64,000 nucleotides of DNA from a virus: IMG/VR virus record IMGVR_UViG_3300025120_014869, positions 1-64,000 of that record. One strand, given 5' to 3'. A model generated the notes under the pieces. That model made no database searches. It had not been told where the DNA came from and was given only the letters and a program-made list of their open reading frames with translations. The first letter of the stretch is position 1; each line of letters begins with the position of its first letter. Of the stretch, positions 50,232 through 58,894 are shown piece by piece. The translations under genes were made by a program, and so were the position numbers.

Positions 50232-50605
50232 TGAAGAAAGCTTTTATATCCCTATCTATAACATTATTAGTTAGTATATTATTTGGAGTCATTTTTAAAG
50301 ATATATATGTATTTTGCATTGCATTTATTTTTCAATTCTTATTTTTTTATCTATTCAATTCAGTTTATGGAAACTACTTAAGCAAGAAGGCTTTACAATT
50401 AGCTACTGAATTTGAAAAAGAAAGAAGTAAAAATGAAAGAATCGTTACATGTCAATGTGGTGGTAGAAGTACACAAGAGGTTAGTTTAGATCCTACTAAA
50501 GAACAAATTTATAATTGTAAAGAGTGTGGTAAAGATATAAGAATTAATATTTTTATAGATACAACGTTAGTTACAACTCCAGTTTATAGTGCTTCAAATG
50601 GATAG
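50231..50605 (+). CDS. Membrane protein with zinc-ribbon-like tail
   Basis: 124 aa. Two membrane helices (about 5-22 and 28-46), a helical linker, then CQCGG and CKEC (about 75-100) that could form a zinc ribbon. Coupled to the preceding gene by a shared base. Unknown. Confidence 0.6.
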   Translation: MKKAFISLSITLLVSILFGVIFKDIYVFCIAFIFQFLFFYLFNSVYGNYLSKKALQLATEFEKERSKNERIVTCQCGGRSTQEVSLDPTKEQIYNCKECGKDIRINIFIDTTLVTTPVYSASNG

Positions 50606-51002
50606 CAATTACGATAAACATTTTAAAGAAGTTAAACCAACTTCCTTTAGTGAAGAAAAAAAAGAAGTAAATATAACTTTAAATGAATTAATTAATTTTT
50701 TTAAGGATGGAAACTTTGAAAACTACCAAGAGCTAAATAATGGCATAGTATATCAAAAGAATAAAGATCTTAAATTAGTAGAGCAATTTTTTAAGTTACT
50801 TATCGAAGAAGCTGATAAAGTACAAAGTAAAGCTAAAAATACTGAGGATAATATTTTATTTAAAAATAACAAAAAAATATTAGTAACTAATTTAAATTTC
50901 ATACGAGAAACTTTTAATCAATACGGTATCAATGAAAGCAGAATATTATACTTTCTTTTAGGAACTTTCATACAATATATATATGAGCAACGAAAGTATT
51001 AA
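50598..51002 (+). CDS. Hypothetical helical protein
   Basis: 134 aa from ATG 50598 (MDSNYDKHFKEVKP), overlapping the previous stop. Helical, charged; no family seen. Its 3' end contains the next gene's promoter. Confidence 0.55.
   Translation: MDSNYDKHFKEVKPTSFSEEKKEVNITLNELINFFKDGNFENYQELNNGIVYQKNKDLKLVEQFFKLLIEEADKVQSKAKNTEDNILFKNNKKILVTNLNFIRETFNQYGINESRILYFLLGTFIQYIYEQRKY
50961..50982 (+). promoter_or_regulatory. AGGAAC-class promoter
   Basis: GGAAC (50961-50965), 5 nt, TACAAT (50971-50976), 6 nt, ATG 50983; no convincing -35. Confidence 0.5.
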
Positions 51003-51246
51003 TATTGAAGAAGAATATGGGTTAGATTTTTTAGCAAGATTTGCTTGTTTATACGAAGGTGTAAATGTAGCATGTGCAAGAGCAGAAAAATTAGGTTATG
51101 ATACGGAAAAGAGTAATGTGTGGATTAAACCTACAGCATTACAAAAGTATATTGATGAGAGATATCTAGATATGAAATATGATATGTCACTCTATAAAAA
51201 AGGAATGGATACAGATGAAATTTATCCCTGGAACCAGGTTTATTAA
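50983..51246 (+). CDS. 87-aa hypothetical protein
   Basis: Acidic start MSNESINIEEEYGLDFLARF, then CLYEGVNVACARAEKLGY. Has its own AGGAAC-class promoter within the upstream gene. Unknown. Confidence 0.55.
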   Translation: MSNESINIEEEYGLDFLARFACLYEGVNVACARAEKLGYDTEKSNVWIKPTALQKYIDERYLDMKYDMSLYKKGMDTDEIYPWNQVY

Positions 51247-51418
51247 TAAAACCTTTAAACATACAAAATTCTTTAAAAGAGGTGAACCATTTACTATTAA
51301 AAATATAAAATTAAAGGATGGTAAAATAGAATATACCTTTGATTTTATTGAATATGAAAAGTCTATTAAGTTTAATTCTAGTGAAGAAGCTGATAAAGTA
51401 CTTTCTGTTATGATTTAG
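51215..51418 (+). CDS. 67-aa basic hypothetical protein
   Basis: From ATG 51215 (MKFIPGTRFINKTFKHTKFF), overlapping the 87-aa gene by 32 bp. Beta-rich small domain. Shares TTAG stops with gp14 gene. Confidence 0.5.
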   Translation: MKFIPGTRFINKTFKHTKFFKRGEPFTIKNIKLKDGKIEYTFDFIEYEKSIKFNSSEEADKVLSVMI

Positions 51419-52203
51419 TAGTAATCACCGTAGACATCGTTATCATTGACATCCATATCAAAGACCTCTTTCTTACTAACTTCGTCTATAATATATTCAC
51501 TATAACCGTCTTTCTTAGTTTCAGTTTGAGGGTTAGCACCTCCACTTAATCTACCAGCTTCTTTATCTTCATATACTTGCTGATTACCGTTTATACCTTC
51601 TCCTGCATCATTGAAAGGTATATTAGGTTCAAAACTAAAGTCTAATCGTTTTGCTTTTAGTAAAAATACATAATGACCACCAAGTGTATTTATCTGAGAT
51701 ATATCTTGATCTAATTTTTCAGTTATTTCAAAATACTTAGCTTGTCTATTACTTGGTCTATCATCACCATATTCTGATAATTGAAATATATCACCAGCTT
51801 TGGGTTCAATTACATCAAATTGAGTACCATAAACACCGCTTAAAGTAAAGAATGAATCATGGAAACTAGATATATGAACATATGCAGTAATATCATCATC
51901 ACTTTCAAACCCAAATTTACTTAAATTAACTGCATTTTCATTTAAAGTAGCTGCTATTACTAAATCTCTAGGCTCGGTAAAGGTCTTAGTAGTCTGTTCT
52001 CCGTAAAAATTATCAGCACTTAGTACATTATACGTATTTACAAAGTATTTAGTTTTAGTACCGAATTGATTAATTTGTTCTCTCCACCAATTACTAAAAA
52101 GTAACCTTTCACTATGTTGTATTGACTTATCTGAAAATCTATAAGCAGTGTCATCACTCTGAACTAACCCAGGGTATTCATTGTTATAGTTTATATTACT
52201 CAT
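51415..52203 (-). CDS. 14: Neck protein gp14-like
   Basis: 262 aa, T4 gp14 is 256 aa. YFVNTYNVLSADNFYGEQTT then F matches the gp14 pattern (Y-V-x-R/P ... D-x-I-F-G-E). Later KAGDIFQLSEYGD fits EGDLIYFPMD, and the acidic C-terminus is shared. Head completion/neck, joining tail. Operon with the 102-aa gene. Confidence 0.78.
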   Translation of the reverse strand: MSNINYNNEYPGLVQSDDTAYRFSDKSIQHSERLLFSNWWREQINQFGTKTKYFVNTYNVLSADNFYGEQTTKTFTEPRDLVIAATLNENAVNLSKFGFESDDDITAYVHISSFHDSFFTLSGVYGTQFDVIEPKAGDIFQLSEYGDDRPSNRQAKYFEITEKLDQDISQINTLGGHYVFLLKAKRLDFSFEPNIPFNDAGEGINGNQQVYEDKEAGRLSGGANPQTETKKDGYSEYIIDEVSKKEVFDMDVNDNDVYGDYY

Positions 52204-52508
52204 TTTTCGATTACAAATTTACCTATATTATCATCAAAGTATAGACTTATACCAGTACTACCTAATTTTTTAGTTTCACCTTTATAAGGTATAACTTTAT
52301 ATTCATCTCTTATATATGTTAAGTCTCTCCCATCACATATCTTTTTACCTTTACCATTACGAAGTGATTCTATCTTATTATTTTTAGTAGGGTCTGATTT
52401 AACGTAATCAGGTACTAAATTAAGATGTTTTCTTCTATAGTTTTTATCGTGGTCGGTATAACCTCTACGATGTCTATGGTTGGTAAAAAATTTAGAAAAT
52501 GTATCCAT
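52200..52508 (-). CDS. 102-aa basic late protein
   Basis: From ATG 52508 (MDTFSKFFTNHRHRRGYTDH). Basic, small beta-rich end. ATGA-type overlap with gp14; may be a neck/virion accessory protein. Unknown. Confidence 0.6.
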   Translation of the reverse strand: MDTFSKFFTNHRHRRGYTDHDKNYRRKHLNLVPDYVKSDPTKNNKIESLRNGKGKKICDGRDLTYIRDEYKVIPYKGETKKLGSTGISLYFDDNIGKFVIEK

Positions 52509-52522
52509 CAATATTATTTAAG
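52509..52522 (-). promoter_or_regulatory. Late promoter of gp14 operon
   Basis: CTTAAATA (52522-52515), 6 nt, ATG 52508, directly after a terminator. Confidence 0.45.
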
Positions 52523-52529
52523 CAAAAAA

Positions 52530-52551
52530 AAAGCTGGTCGAAACCAGCTTT
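52530..52551 (-). terminator. Intrinsic terminator
   Basis: Stem AAAGCTGGT / ACCAGCTTT with a TTCG loop on the minus strand, followed there by a T run; ends the core-like gene transcript. Confidence 0.85.
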
Positions 52552-52572
52552 AATTTTCTTTAATTTTTTAAA

Positions 52573-53499
52573 TTAGTTAGATTGGTAATAATCTTCACCT
52601 GCACTATAAGCTACTTTATTAGATCCTGGTGATACTTTAGAAAGACCTGAATCTTTTTGATTTACTAATGGATGACCTTCGTCGTTCACTGAATAACTAG
52701 TAATTTTTGGCTTTGAATTTTTACCGCCTTTACCTTTTTTAGCTTTAGATGATACTACGCTTTTGACTTGATTTGAACCACCTGTTACTGAAGTAGGATT
52801 ACCACGTTTTTGATTTACTAATGGATGACCTTCATCAGTAGCATCAACTGCTTCTTTATGAGTCTCATCTTCATCTTCATCTTCACCGTCTTCTTCGTCT
52901 TCTTCCATTTCATAATGTTCACCATCTTCATGTTCCATGTCTTCATGCTCCATGTCTTCTGCTTCAGGATCTTCATCACCAATAGCTGCTTGTAAAATAT
53001 CGCAAAGCTGTTTCGCCATATCTTTGTTTAATGTTACCGTAATTTCATCAGAGCCCTCATCATCTCCACCCTCTTCGGTATCTACTCCTAGAGCTTCTAA
53101 TTCTTGTTGTTCTTCATCAGACATTACATTTTCAAAAAGTTTGTCAAAAGTTGATTTCATATAATTATTTATAGACTCTTTAACCTTTTTTCCAATTTTT
53201 TTATCATAATTTTCAGAAGAGTAAATTTTTGGCTCGTATGCATTTTCTTTTTTACTCTTTTTAGGGTCGATAGGTTCATGAATACCTTCAACTTGATCTG
53301 TTTCAGTAGTTTCTTTATTCTGCATATCTTGTGCTTGTTTACTATTCAACTCAACTGGTCCTTTACCAACTGTATTGCCCGGTAAACCACCTTTCATGTT
53401 TCCAGATTTAGCAGCCTTTTCACGAGCTGAAGATTTTTCAGATATAATGTTATCATTATATGTATTCCATATTTCGGTTAGAGTATTTACACGAGTCAT
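52573..53499 (-). CDS. Acidic late protein with nested late start (core/scaffold-like)
   Basis: 308 aa from ATG 53499 (MTRVNTLTEIWNTYND then IISEKSS: L-T-E and I-S-E). A Glu/Asp-rich centre (about 205-245), and two copies of DEGHPLVNQK about 45 residues apart near the C-terminus. Inside, M114 begins MKSTFDKLFENVMSDEEQQE preceded by a perfect late promoter, so a 195-aa form (52573-53160) is probably also made. Acidic composition fits a head core or internal protein; function inferred. Confidence 0.7.
   Translation of the reverse strand: MTRVNTLTEIWNTYNDNIISEKSSAREKAAKSGNMKGGLPGNTVGKGPVELNSKQAQDMQNKETTETDQVEGIHEPIDPKKSKKENAYEPKIYSSENYDKKIGKKVKESINNYMKSTFDKLFENVMSDEEQQELEALGVDTEEGGDDEGSDEITVTLNKDMAKQLCDILQAAIGDEDPEAEDMEHEDMEHEDGEHYEMEEDEEDGEDEDEDETHKEAVDATDEGHPLVNQKRGNPTSVTGGSNQVKSVVSSKAKKGKGGKNSKPKITSYSVNDEGHPLVNQKDSGLSKVSPGSNKVAYSAGEDYYQSN
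53161..53173 (-). promoter_or_regulatory. Internal late promoter
   Basis: Exact TATAAATA (53173-53166), 5 nt, in-frame ATG 53160 inside the 308-aa gene. Confidence 0.65.
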
Positions 53500-53512
53500 G
53501 TAAATATTTATA
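53500..53512 (-). promoter_or_regulatory. Late promoter of the 308-aa gene
   Basis: Exact TATAAATA (53512-53505), 5 nt, ATG 53499; divergent from terminase. Confidence 0.65.
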
Positions 53513-53517
53513 AGGAC

Positions 53518-55203
53518 ATGGCCAAAGATAAACAAAACTATATGAATAACCCTAATCTACCTACAGTAGGGGCTGAATTTCAATATACACCAGAGATGGT
53601 TCAAGAGTTAAAAAAATGTGATAAAAACATTTTACATTTTGCAGAAAATTATTTCCATATTATTTCATTAGATGAAGGTAAGCAAAATATAAAATTACAC
53701 TTATGTCAGAAAAGAGCTTTACGTAAAATGCGTGATAATCGCTTCTTTATATTACTAGCAAGTAGACAGATAGGTAAAACTACTATGATGACAATATATG
53801 CTTTATGGGTAGCATGTTTTAACCCTGATCAAAGAATATTAATAGTAGCTAATAAAGAAGGCACTGCTATCGAGATAATGAGTAGAATTAGACTAGCTTA
53901 TGAAGAATTACCAAATTGGTTGAAACCTGGAGTTAAAGAATATGGTAAAACTTCAGTAGTTTTAGCAAATGGTACAAAAATAGGTATATCAACTACTACA
54001 GGTACTGCAGCTCGTGGTCAATCAGTTAATTGCTTAATATTAGATGAGCTTGCTTTTATTGAACCACATTTAGTAGAAGATTTCTGGAAATCAGTATATC
54101 CAATTATTTCATCATCTAAAAAATCTAAAATTTTTATAGCTTCAACAGCTAACGGTACAGATAATTTATTTTATAGTTTATATAGCGGAGCTGAAAATGG
54201 TGAAAATGGATGGGCTAGTGATAAAATATTATGGAATGAAGTACCAGGGAGAAATGAAAGATGGAAACAAGAAACTATAAGTAGTATAGGTAGTCAAGAA
54301 GCTTTTCAGCAAGAATTTAACTGCGAATTTATAAGCAGTGGTGAAGCTTCATTAGATGATGAGTTATTTGAAAGGTTATCTACACAAGTATGCGAACCAA
54401 AATATGTCTTTGATGATGGTAAGTACTTATTATGGGATCAACCTAAAGAAGATCGTATATATATAGCAAGTGTTGATACATCTGAAGGATTAGGTAAAGA
54501 TGCTTCAGTAGTACAAATATTAGATTATACTGATCTTACTAGAATCAATCAAGTTGCTGTATATTATAACAATGAAATATCACCTTATAACTTTACTATT
54601 AAGGTCCACGAAATATTACAACACTGGGGTAACCCATTAGTATGTATAGAACGTAACAACAGTGGTAGCCAAGTAGTTGATATACTTAAAAATACGCATG
54701 ATTATGAAAATATAATTTCTTGGGGATCTTCTACAGCTAATAGAAATAAAAGTCAATTAGGTATCGTATCACATACTAATACAAAGTATAGAGGTGTAAC
54801 AAATATGAGATATTGGATAAATGAAGTGGAAGCAGTTCAGATAAATGACATTAGATTAGTTAAAGAGTTAAAAACCTATGTAAAAGCTGCTAACGGTACA
54901 TGGAATGCACGTAAAGGTTATCATGATGATTTAGTCACCTCATTAATGTGGAACTTAATTGCACTAATTGATGATATAGTTGACAAATATTTTGAAGTTA
55001 CAAAAAAAGATGCTAATAATAGGCCATTAGAGCTTCAACAATTCGATTATGGTATTAAATATTTTATGGACCCTACTTCTTTATATACTAATGAAAAGCA
55101 AGGGGCCAGCAACACATTGCCTATTATTATAGGTAATGCTCAACAAACACAAAGTGAAATGGAACAATTAATGCAACAAGGATATAAACCATGGCAGTCG
55201 TAA
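53518..55203 (+). CDS. 17: Terminase large subunit gp17
   Basis: 561 aa. ATPase: SRQIGKTT (82-89), Walker B CLILDELAFIE, coupling IASTANGTDN. Nuclease domain: SVDTSEGLGKDASV, CIERNNSG and the C-terminal KGYHDDLVTS. Packages DNA into the prohead; no gp16 small subunit identified in this window. Confidence 0.95.
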   Translation: MAKDKQNYMNNPNLPTVGAEFQYTPEMVQELKKCDKNILHFAENYFHIISLDEGKQNIKLHLCQKRALRKMRDNRFFILLASRQIGKTTMMTIYALWVACFNPDQRILIVANKEGTAIEIMSRIRLAYEELPNWLKPGVKEYGKTSVVLANGTKIGISTTTGTAARGQSVNCLILDELAFIEPHLVEDFWKSVYPIISSSKKSKIFIASTANGTDNLFYSLYSGAENGENGWASDKILWNEVPGRNERWKQETISSIGSQEAFQQEFNCEFISSGEASLDDELFERLSTQVCEPKYVFDDGKYLLWDQPKEDRIYIASVDTSEGLGKDASVVQILDYTDLTRINQVAVYYNNEISPYNFTIKVHEILQHWGNPLVCIERNNSGSQVVDILKNTHDYENIISWGSSTANRNKSQLGIVSHTNTKYRGVTNMRYWINEVEAVQINDIRLVKELKTYVKAANGTWNARKGYHDDLVTSLMWNLIALIDDIVDKYFEVTKKDANNRPLELQQFDYGIKYFMDPTSLYTNEKQGASNTLPIIIGNAQQTQSEMEQLMQQGYKPWQS

Positions 55204-55805
55204 ATCAATCTCAACTTAATAAAAGTAGATTAGATAAATTTCTACTTGTGTTAAATCTACCTACTTCACTTAAAAAAATCTCTGATAGTTATCTTGGTAG
55301 TAGAAAAAATACCGGTATCATAGAAGATAGTTTACAATTTTCAGTATACGGAGCTATAGTACCTCAAGTACAAGTTCCTGAGATATCTCAAGGTTATGCT
55401 GGTCAGTTTTATAAAGTTTCATCTAATAATAGACCAGCTTATGAAAATGTTACAGTTAATTTTACTATTGATAATGAATTTAACAATTATTGGCTATTAT
55501 ATAAGTGGTTGGATTTATTAAATGATGATAATTTATCTCAATTTAATGGTAAAGATGTTATAGATACACCTAACGTACCTTCAAGTCAGAGAAATAAAAG
55601 TAAATCTTTAACCCCTCCTGAATTATATCAAACTGACATAACTTTATACGCTAAAGATGAATTTGATAAAAATAAAGTAAAATTTACATACACTAAAGCG
55701 TTTCCCGTATCACTTGGTAGTATTGATTACAATTATCGACAAACGGGAGAGATTGAAACAACATTTGAGTTTGCTTTTTCACAATTACTAGTAGAATTGG
55801 TATAA
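55191..55805 (+). CDS. Tail-tube-fold structural protein
   Basis: 204 aa. KFLLVLNLPTSLKKI, NVTVNFTIDNEFNNYWLLYK and the last strand IETTFEFAFSQL look like the tube/tube-initiator fold family. Overlaps gp17 by 13 bp, precedes sheath gp18. Could be a tail terminator/completion protein instead. Confidence 0.55.
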   Translation: MAVVNQSQLNKSRLDKFLLVLNLPTSLKKISDSYLGSRKNTGIIEDSLQFSVYGAIVPQVQVPEISQGYAGQFYKVSSNNRPAYENVTVNFTIDNEFNNYWLLYKWLDLLNDDNLSQFNGKDVIDTPNVPSSQRNKSKSLTPPELYQTDITLYAKDEFDKNKVKFTYTKAFPVSLGSIDYNYRQTGEIETTFEFAFSQLLVELV

Positions 55806-55821
55806 TTTTTATTGCGAAGAC

Positions 55822-55836
55822 AATAAATAATAATAT
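55822..55836 (+). promoter_or_regulatory. Late promoter of gp18
   Basis: AATAAATA (55822-55829), 7 nt, ATG 55837. Confidence 0.6.
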
Positions 55837-58254
55837 ATGGCTAGAACAATACAATCTCCCGGTGTAGAAATAAAAGAAATAGATCAAAGTTTGCGACCAG
55901 TCTTACCAGCTGGAACTAACGTATTAGTTGCAGGATTTACAGATCAAGGCCCTTCAGACGAGGTAATCCAGGTTACAAGTCAGAGTGAGTTCGAACAAAT
56001 TTATGGCATACCCAAAACTCCAGCAGAGAGATATTTTTATCATAGTGTAAGACCACTATTTCAGTCTCCTGCTAACATTCAAACATATCGCTTACCTTAT
56101 GGCGATGATAAAGGTAGAGGATTTGGAAATAAATATTCCGCTTTAGTATACACTGCAAGTGCTTATGATATGTCTAATATTGGTACAAGACAATTCGGTA
56201 CTACGATGGAGACTTATAATGAGCAGGAGACAGATGTTGCATATGTTCTTAATGCCCCGCAACATGTTGAATTGACTGAAACTCAATATAATGATATTTT
56301 ACAAAAGAAGACATTTAATTGGTCAGCAAGTGCAGCAAGAGGAAGCGATGCATTTAGTGGAGATGATTTAGCAACATTAGGTAGATCAGCTTTAATTGTT
56401 CTTAATAAAGCTCAAACAACTATTAATAATAAATTTGAAGGATTTTATTTAGGTGGTATTGATAATACAAATCTTAACCCTGCTACTAATTTTGATGGTA
56501 TTCAAAATGCATTTACCGTAGCAGTATCAGGAGATAAAAAATTAGTTTCAGATTATACTAAATTACCAGCAACAAGATTACAGTTTGCGTTATCAAGCGT
56601 ATCTGATAATAGTACTGATACATTCGGAGTAGATGATGGTAGTGTTTCAGAGGTAATGGAAAACTTAACGCAGTTTGATATTAGTAGTGAAGATTTTAAT
56701 GACACCCTTTCATTCGGTCTATTTAAATTAAGACAATCACCATTCTCACCTGATAGCATTAAATTAGATTATGTTTTATCAGAAAGTTTTGTAGGTTCTA
56801 CTGATTATCATAGACAAATTCAATCAAAAGACGGTGGTGTACCAAAGAGCTTTTATTTAGATACAGTAGAAGATGGTTCTCCTAATGTTATAGTTTTAAC
56901 TAATGACTTTATTTCAAATAGAAATAGTGACGGTTATGCTGATATTAATGGTAACCCAACAAAGATTGTTAGATTTGCATCAGGTGTTAAAAAAGCACAA
57001 GGCGATTTTGATAATAATACTGCTACATTCGGAGTAAGTAGTGAATACATTCCAAGTTATTTCGCTGCATCAAGTGGAGTTACAGACGCTCAAATGACTA
57101 ACTTAAGGAATAATTTAAATGCACAAGCAACTAATTTTCCAGCAGATTCATTATTTCCAGTAGGAGTATATTCTGATAATAAATCAGATTCTAAAAGATT
57201 AGGTTCTATACCTGGTAAATTAGATAGATTATTTGACAGTGTAGAAAATGTAGATTTATTTGATATTGATCTTACAATTGATGGTGGTATTTCAACAATA
57301 CATGCAATGAAAGAATTGAATAATGATGAATTTGACGATCTTATATCAGTCGATTCTACAATGCAAGGTTTTTATACATCAGATATTATTAATGGGTTAT
57401 CAGATAGTGCTAAGACATTTAGATCTAATTGGAAAACAATCTTTGATAGATTTTCTGATTTTGCTGAAAAGCGTAGAAAAGATCATATGTTTATTTCTGA
57501 CTTACCGAGACCATTATTCCTACAAGGTAAAAGTAATTTAACTTTAAATGATGCAAGTAAGAATTTCTCATTAAACGTTCTTAAACCAATCCAAGCTCAT
57601 ACAAGTGTTGTTAATACAAGTTATGCAACAACGTATGGTCAGTGGGTGCAGATTTATGATTCATATTTAGATGATCAGTTCTACGCACCGTTCTCAGGGT
57701 TTGCAGCAGCTTCAATGGCAAATACAGATGCTAATTTCCAACCTTGGTTTGCACCAGCAGGATTTACAAGAGGGATTGTTACAGGTGTTAATGATTTAGC
57801 ATTATATCCAAAACAAAAACAAAGAGATCAGTTATATAAGATTTCAGTTAATCCAGTTGCGTTCTTCCCGAATGAAGGGTTTGTAATGTTTGGTCAAAAG
57901 ACTTTACTTAAGAAACCAAGTGCATTTGATAGAATTAATGTAAGACGTTTATTCTTGAATCTTGAAAAAGCAGTTAGACAGACAGTTAAGTTCTTCGTAT
58001 TTGAACCTAATACATTGCTAACAAGAACAAGAGTTATCAATACCATTAATCCTATTTTTGCAAATGCTAAGAATACTGAAGGAGTTTTCGATTATTTGTT
58101 AGTTTGTGATGAGAGAAATAATACACCAAATGTTATTGATCAGAACGAATTGGTGGTAGACATCTACTTAAAACCAGTTAGAGCGGCAGAATTTATATTA
58201 GTTAACTTTTATGCTACCAGAACAGGTACAGACTTTAATGAATTAGTTGGTTAA
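55837..58254 (+). CDS. 18: Contractile tail sheath gp18
   Basis: 805 aa, longer than T4 gp18 (659). N-terminus SPGVEIKEIDQSLRPVLPAG and sheath C-terminal core FGQKTLLKKPSAFDRINVRR, LFLNLEKAVRQ, VYLKPVRAAEFILV-like region (VDIYLKPVRAAEFI) are typical. The extra length is in the middle surface domains. Confidence 0.95.
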   Translation: MARTIQSPGVEIKEIDQSLRPVLPAGTNVLVAGFTDQGPSDEVIQVTSQSEFEQIYGIPKTPAERYFYHSVRPLFQSPANIQTYRLPYGDDKGRGFGNKYSALVYTASAYDMSNIGTRQFGTTMETYNEQETDVAYVLNAPQHVELTETQYNDILQKKTFNWSASAARGSDAFSGDDLATLGRSALIVLNKAQTTINNKFEGFYLGGIDNTNLNPATNFDGIQNAFTVAVSGDKKLVSDYTKLPATRLQFALSSVSDNSTDTFGVDDGSVSEVMENLTQFDISSEDFNDTLSFGLFKLRQSPFSPDSIKLDYVLSESFVGSTDYHRQIQSKDGGVPKSFYLDTVEDGSPNVIVLTNDFISNRNSDGYADINGNPTKIVRFASGVKKAQGDFDNNTATFGVSSEYIPSYFAASSGVTDAQMTNLRNNLNAQATNFPADSLFPVGVYSDNKSDSKRLGSIPGKLDRLFDSVENVDLFDIDLTIDGGISTIHAMKELNNDEFDDLISVDSTMQGFYTSDIINGLSDSAKTFRSNWKTIFDRFSDFAEKRRKDHMFISDLPRPLFLQGKSNLTLNDASKNFSLNVLKPIQAHTSVVNTSYATTYGQWVQIYDSYLDDQFYAPFSGFAAASMANTDANFQPWFAPAGFTRGIVTGVNDLALYPKQKQRDQLYKISVNPVAFFPNEGFVMFGQKTLLKKPSAFDRINVRRLFLNLEKAVRQTVKFFVFEPNTLLTRTRVINTINPIFANAKNTEGVFDYLLVCDERNNTPNVIDQNELVVDIYLKPVRAAEFILVNFYATRTGTDFNELVG

Positions 58255-58266
58255 TATATACCTATA

Positions 58267-58279
58267 ATTAAATAATAAT
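58267..58279 (+). promoter_or_regulatory. Late promoter
   Basis: ATTAAATA (58267-58274), 5 nt, ATG 58280. Confidence 0.5.
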
Positions 58280-58873
58280 ATGGCAGACAGTAAATTAACA
58301 GACTTACCAGAAGTAACAACGATTGCAGATAATGATGTATTGTATCTAGCTAATGTATCATTAAATCAATCGAATAAAATAACTTATGCAAATTTAATTA
58401 ATAATAAATTTGTTGTTTTAAATACAGCATTTGAAGCGGTAAGTGCTAGTGTTGATACTTTAAATTCACAATTCCCAGCTATTAGAAATGAAGTATTAGC
58501 TCAAACAGCAAGAGAAGGTTTCTTTACTATGGGTGGTGCTGTATTGAATAATACTAATTTTAGTAGTAGTGCAGTATTTGTATCTACATTTTCATTTGTA
58601 CCTTACGGAGCAAATGGTACTGATGTAGCAGCTAATGTATTATCTGCAACTTTACCATCGCAGTTTTCTCCAGGAGATATATTAACACCATCCTACTTAG
58701 GACATGGAGATTATACTCATTTGAGTGGTGTTGAAATGACTGCAGTACCTTTAAGTAGTAATGCACTTACACTTATAGTTAAAAATAATACAGGTAAAAC
58801 ACTTCAATTATCAGGGGACGGTGCTGGTACCGATACTCTATATTTTAAAGTTGATTATAATAGATCAACATAA
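58280..58873 (+). CDS. Virion structural protein with attachment-type N-terminus
   Basis: 197 aa. SKLTDLPEVTTIADNDVLYL is the N-terminal motif common to tail-fibre/decoration proteins (xLxDLPxxxxxxxxDxL), followed by a beta-rich domain. Between sheath and tube genes. Specific position in the virion unknown. Confidence 0.65.
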   Translation: MADSKLTDLPEVTTIADNDVLYLANVSLNQSNKITYANLINNKFVVLNTAFEAVSASVDTLNSQFPAIRNEVLAQTAREGFFTMGGAVLNNTNFSSSAVFVSTFSFVPYGANGTDVAANVLSATLPSQFSPGDILTPSYLGHGDYTHLSGVEMTAVPLSSNALTLIVKNNTGKTLQLSGDGAGTDTLYFKVDYNRST

Positions 58874-58881
58874 TAAAAAAG

Positions 58882-58894
58882 ATTAAATAATTAC
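58882..58894 (+). promoter_or_regulatory. Late promoter of gp19
   Basis: ATTAAATA (58882-58889), 5 nt, ATG 58895. Confidence 0.5.

Noticed and set aside
53511-53517. AAGGA before the terminase ATG as a Shine-Dalgarno
   Set aside because: It ends only 1 nt before ATG, too close for normal pairing.
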